From the NCBI GenBank assembly GCA_034696485.1, contig JAQIWT010001597.1, positions 1 through 10,204 of the forward strand: DNA of 10,204 bases, in the 5' to 3' direction. This DNA comes from Isohypsibius dastychi (Eukaryota; Tardigrada; Eutardigrada; Parachela; Isohypsibiidae). Numbering within the stretch: position 1 is the stretch's first letter; every line of letters starts with the position of its first letter. The position numbers were made by a program, and so were the translations under genes. The notes under the pieces are model-generated. The model worked only from the letters and a program-made list of their open reading frames with translations, did not search any database and was not told the DNA's origin. Positions 8,089-10,204 of this stretch are shown here, piece after piece.

Positions 8089-10118
8089 ATGTCGGAAAAA
8101 CTCAACTCTGCTATGGGGAAGTTGATTATTGCACCTTCCTCACCAACAACCGTGACACCGAATAGACCAAAGGTCACCATTACCGCAACCGATAATGTCT
8201 GCGCGGATTTCGTTTTCGAATCGCCGAGGATGAATCCTGTGAAGGAAAATACGTCGACTGAAGTTCATGTGGAAAAGATATTTCGGAGACCTTCGTCGAA
8301 GAGGAAAATCATGAGGCGAAAAACGATACGACCTGGCGAAAGAACGTTTAAGCTGGAGCAGTTTAACTGGCTGAAAACGGTAGGTAAGTGTCAACGGTTC
8401 CTGTTTATCAGCATTTCATTTTTTGTCCAACCAAAAACATTATTTCATAATTCAATAAAGCATCTTTCACGAAAATTTGGGAAAAACGCAAAATACTACC
8501 GTAGGTCCAAATAAACGTTAGTTTTATTGTGTAAATTTATTTATGAAAAGTACCCAGTAAAAAAATGAGTTGTCAGCAGTTTGTCGGTGTTGTTGGTTTT
8601 TTCTGGCTTCAGCAGCGGTGCGGCTGTCAAAAATCAACCATTTTGACGAAGGTCTACTTGATCATATTTTATTTCATAAATGATCGTGTCGAGAACTTGT
8701 AGATCAATATTTGCAGAGCGACCAAAACTGGGCCTAATTAGTCGCAAGCAGTGACTGAAAAACAAAACAGTGAGCGTGGTTTTTCGTTCTGCATTGCTGT
8801 CAACGAATACAAATGACAAAAATATGAGACTTTCTGAAAACACCCATTAGTACCTTCAGTAGAATAATTTGTGACCTTCTTCATTATTATATTTACTGAG
8901 TAGATCTTTTGACCGGGAAAAAATGCCCCTGAGTAAAAAATCCGAAAACCGCATTTTCAAACGAAAATTCCAATTTGGTATTCAGCGAAACTTTTTATTT
9001 TATATGTTCCATAACAAAAAGGAATATTCTGAGGCTTTTTTGACGTAAAAAACAGCTGTTTGGAAGGATGTCTTCAGCTTCAGGGACTGCGTTATGTATG
9101 AAGAAAGTCATTGAGTTTCATGGTCAGTCGGAAGTTTACGTGATTGAGTCGAAAATGCGTCAAGAGGCATCGACGACTTATTTCTGACATTTATTGCCCA
9201 ACATAAATTTGCACGAATTTCTAAAGGCTTCTCATCCAAAAATACCTCACATAATAAACAAATGGTGATCAAATATCTTTGGCTTGTGGTTCAGTTTTGG
9301 GAAGAACCGAAATAGTCACATGATTTACAGAAGTCTAATATAACAACATAATCATTTTTCTTACGCTAACTTCAGGAAAATAGATTTTCCATTCTGTGGT
9401 TATCCATTTATTTCTCTGTTTGTTATTTCAGGAACCGGAACTTTTGGGCGAGTTGTCTTGTGTGAAGACTCCTCGGCGGAAAAAGAAAACAAGCAGCCGA
9501 AATATTTCGCCATGAAGATATTGCGGATAAGCGATGTGCTTCGGCTGAAGCAAGTCGAACATATTCAAGACGAGAAAGGAATCCTTGAGGTATTTAAAGA
9601 CACGAAATCGAATTCAATTCCGAATGAAAAAAATAAGCTGAGATCGTAAACATTTTTATTAGAAACGTAATCATAACGTTATCTCGATAACCGACCGAAT
9701 TTATTTTCGCACGTTATCTAAAAACCAGATTAAAACGATTCTAAATTCAGTAAGTATTGTTTGAAAATTCTGACAATTTTTTCTGCCGAAACCAACCTGT
9801 TTAATCATATTTGTTAATTTATCGTAATTTTCATAATAATTAACTTTACAAAACTATCTTGGATTTGTCTTTGTAAATATTCAGATAAATAAAGTAGTGA
9901 ATAATATTTACTCATATAGGTTACATATTATTATAACAATATTACTTACCGAATGTCGGTCATTTTTTCGTTCAAAAATTCTGGTCACTGTGGATGTCAA
10001 CAACTGATTTGGCATGTTCTTGGAACGGAGGTTTTGGTTACGTTTTATTTTGTCTAGTCGGACTGTTGCTCTAATCTTTTTCTTTGCAGCAAATGGATCA
10101 TCCCTTCATCGTCAAACT
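8089..10118 (+). CDS. AGC-family protein kinase, PKA catalytic/PRKX-like, 5' part only
   Basis: A serine/threonine kinase running off the right edge. The three visible exons are 8089-8383, 9432-9589 and 10090-10118, with consistent phases, covering residues 1-161. Residues 1-86 are a polar, Ser/Thr- and Lys/Arg-rich extension with no domain. The kinase domain begins with FKLEQFNWLKTVG and the ATP-binding glycine loop GTGTFGRV (99-106). It continues with the catalytic lysine in FAMKIL (K127, equivalent to PKA K72), the helix-C glutamate in DEKGIL (E146, equivalent to E91) and DHPFIVKL. ISDVLRLKQVEH resembles the IRLKQ of PRKX and fly Pka-C3 more than the KLKQIEH of canonical PKA-alpha, so PRKX-like is preferred. 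The HRD, DFG and activation-loop regions lie outside the window, so activity cannot be judged. The start is the first ATG after an in-frame TGA (8050); M9 (8113) is an alternative. Confidence 0.9.
8384..9431 (+). other. 1048-base intron 1 of the kinase, with early AATAAA motifs
   Basis: The intron splits the first glycine of the ATP loop (G|gtaagt at 8383/8384, acceptor ttatttcag ending 9431). The reading frame stays open into the intron up to TAA at 8512-8514. AATAAA occurs at 8454-8459 and again at 8510-8515, overlapping that stop. The remainder is AT-rich; a 69-codon - strand ORF at 8843-8634 is probably chance. Confidence 0.8.
9590..10089 (+). other. 500-base intron 2 of the kinase
   Basis: The intron lies between GAG (E151) and CAA (Q152). 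The donor gtattt is weaker than the others, but the resulting ILE-QMDHPFIVKL matches the family without gap. The acceptor is tctttgcag, ending 10089. The sequence is AT-rich with no other feature. Confidence 0.8.
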
Positions 10119-10204
10119 GTAAGTCAGTCATTTGCAAAGCGATTGTGTTACATCAACGAGCGAACAGACGTGCCCTACATATGTTATATGCGAGTCACAC
10201 ATTT
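10119..10204 (+). other. start of kinase intron 3, runs out of window
   Basis: The short 29-base exon ends AAA CT|gtaagt. None of the AG sites in the remaining 86 bases continues the kinase domain: the acacattt end and the AG at about 10167-10168 do not give the expected kinase beta-4/beta-5 sequence. The next exon is therefore outside the window. Confidence 0.6.

Noticed and set aside
7896-8180. 94-residue - strand ORF overlapping the kinase start
   Set aside because: The composition looks protein-like, but it is antisense to a convincing kinase N-terminus and I recognise no family; transcription data would be needed.
9900-9950. AATAAT/ATTATT inverted repeat in kinase intron 2
   Set aside because: Short, imperfect and purely AT; typical of AT-rich intron sequence.

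Overview
The window is animal-type nuclear DNA. Its genes are split by GT-AG introns, many only 58-81 bases long, and are separated by AT-rich non-coding DNA. There are no operons or ribosome binding sites. NPRL2 and a PRKX-like kinase together point to a metazoan. The many ~60-base introns with T-rich acceptors fit a compact ecdysozoan genome such as a nematode or tardigrade, but that placement is inference and the species cannot be named from this sequence.

Layout. (1) 1-528: a leader region that may hold two exons of an unrecognised gene, or the 5' UTR of the next gene. (2) 529-2317, + strand: a complete eight-exon NPRL2 gene, encoding the catalytic subunit of GATOR1, which restrains TORC1 when amino acids are scarce. 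(3) 2318-3188: a convergent intergenic stretch. (4) 6312-3189, - strand: a complete six-exon MEP/Amt ammonium transporter of 535 residues, with a long cytoplasmic tail ending near a PPxY motif. Its first intron carries a small + strand ORF for a one-helix peptide. (5) 6313-8088: a divergent intergenic region of about 1.8 kb with no supportable gene. (6) 8089-10118 and beyond, + strand: the first three coding exons of an AGC-family kinase of the PKA-catalytic/PRKX type, cut off by the window edge.

Functionally, two of the three clear genes concern nitrogen: a TORC1 nutrient-signalling regulator first named in yeast as a nitrogen permease regulator, and an ammonium permease. The third is a PKA-like kinase. 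The neighbourhood may be chance, since animal gene order rarely groups pathways. I found no mobile element, CRISPR array, rRNA or tRNA, and no clearly new multi-gene system. The most useful leads are the unexplained upstream exons, the nested micropeptide ORF, the transporter's lumen-side insertion and PPxY tail, and the kinase's possible intronic polyadenylation.
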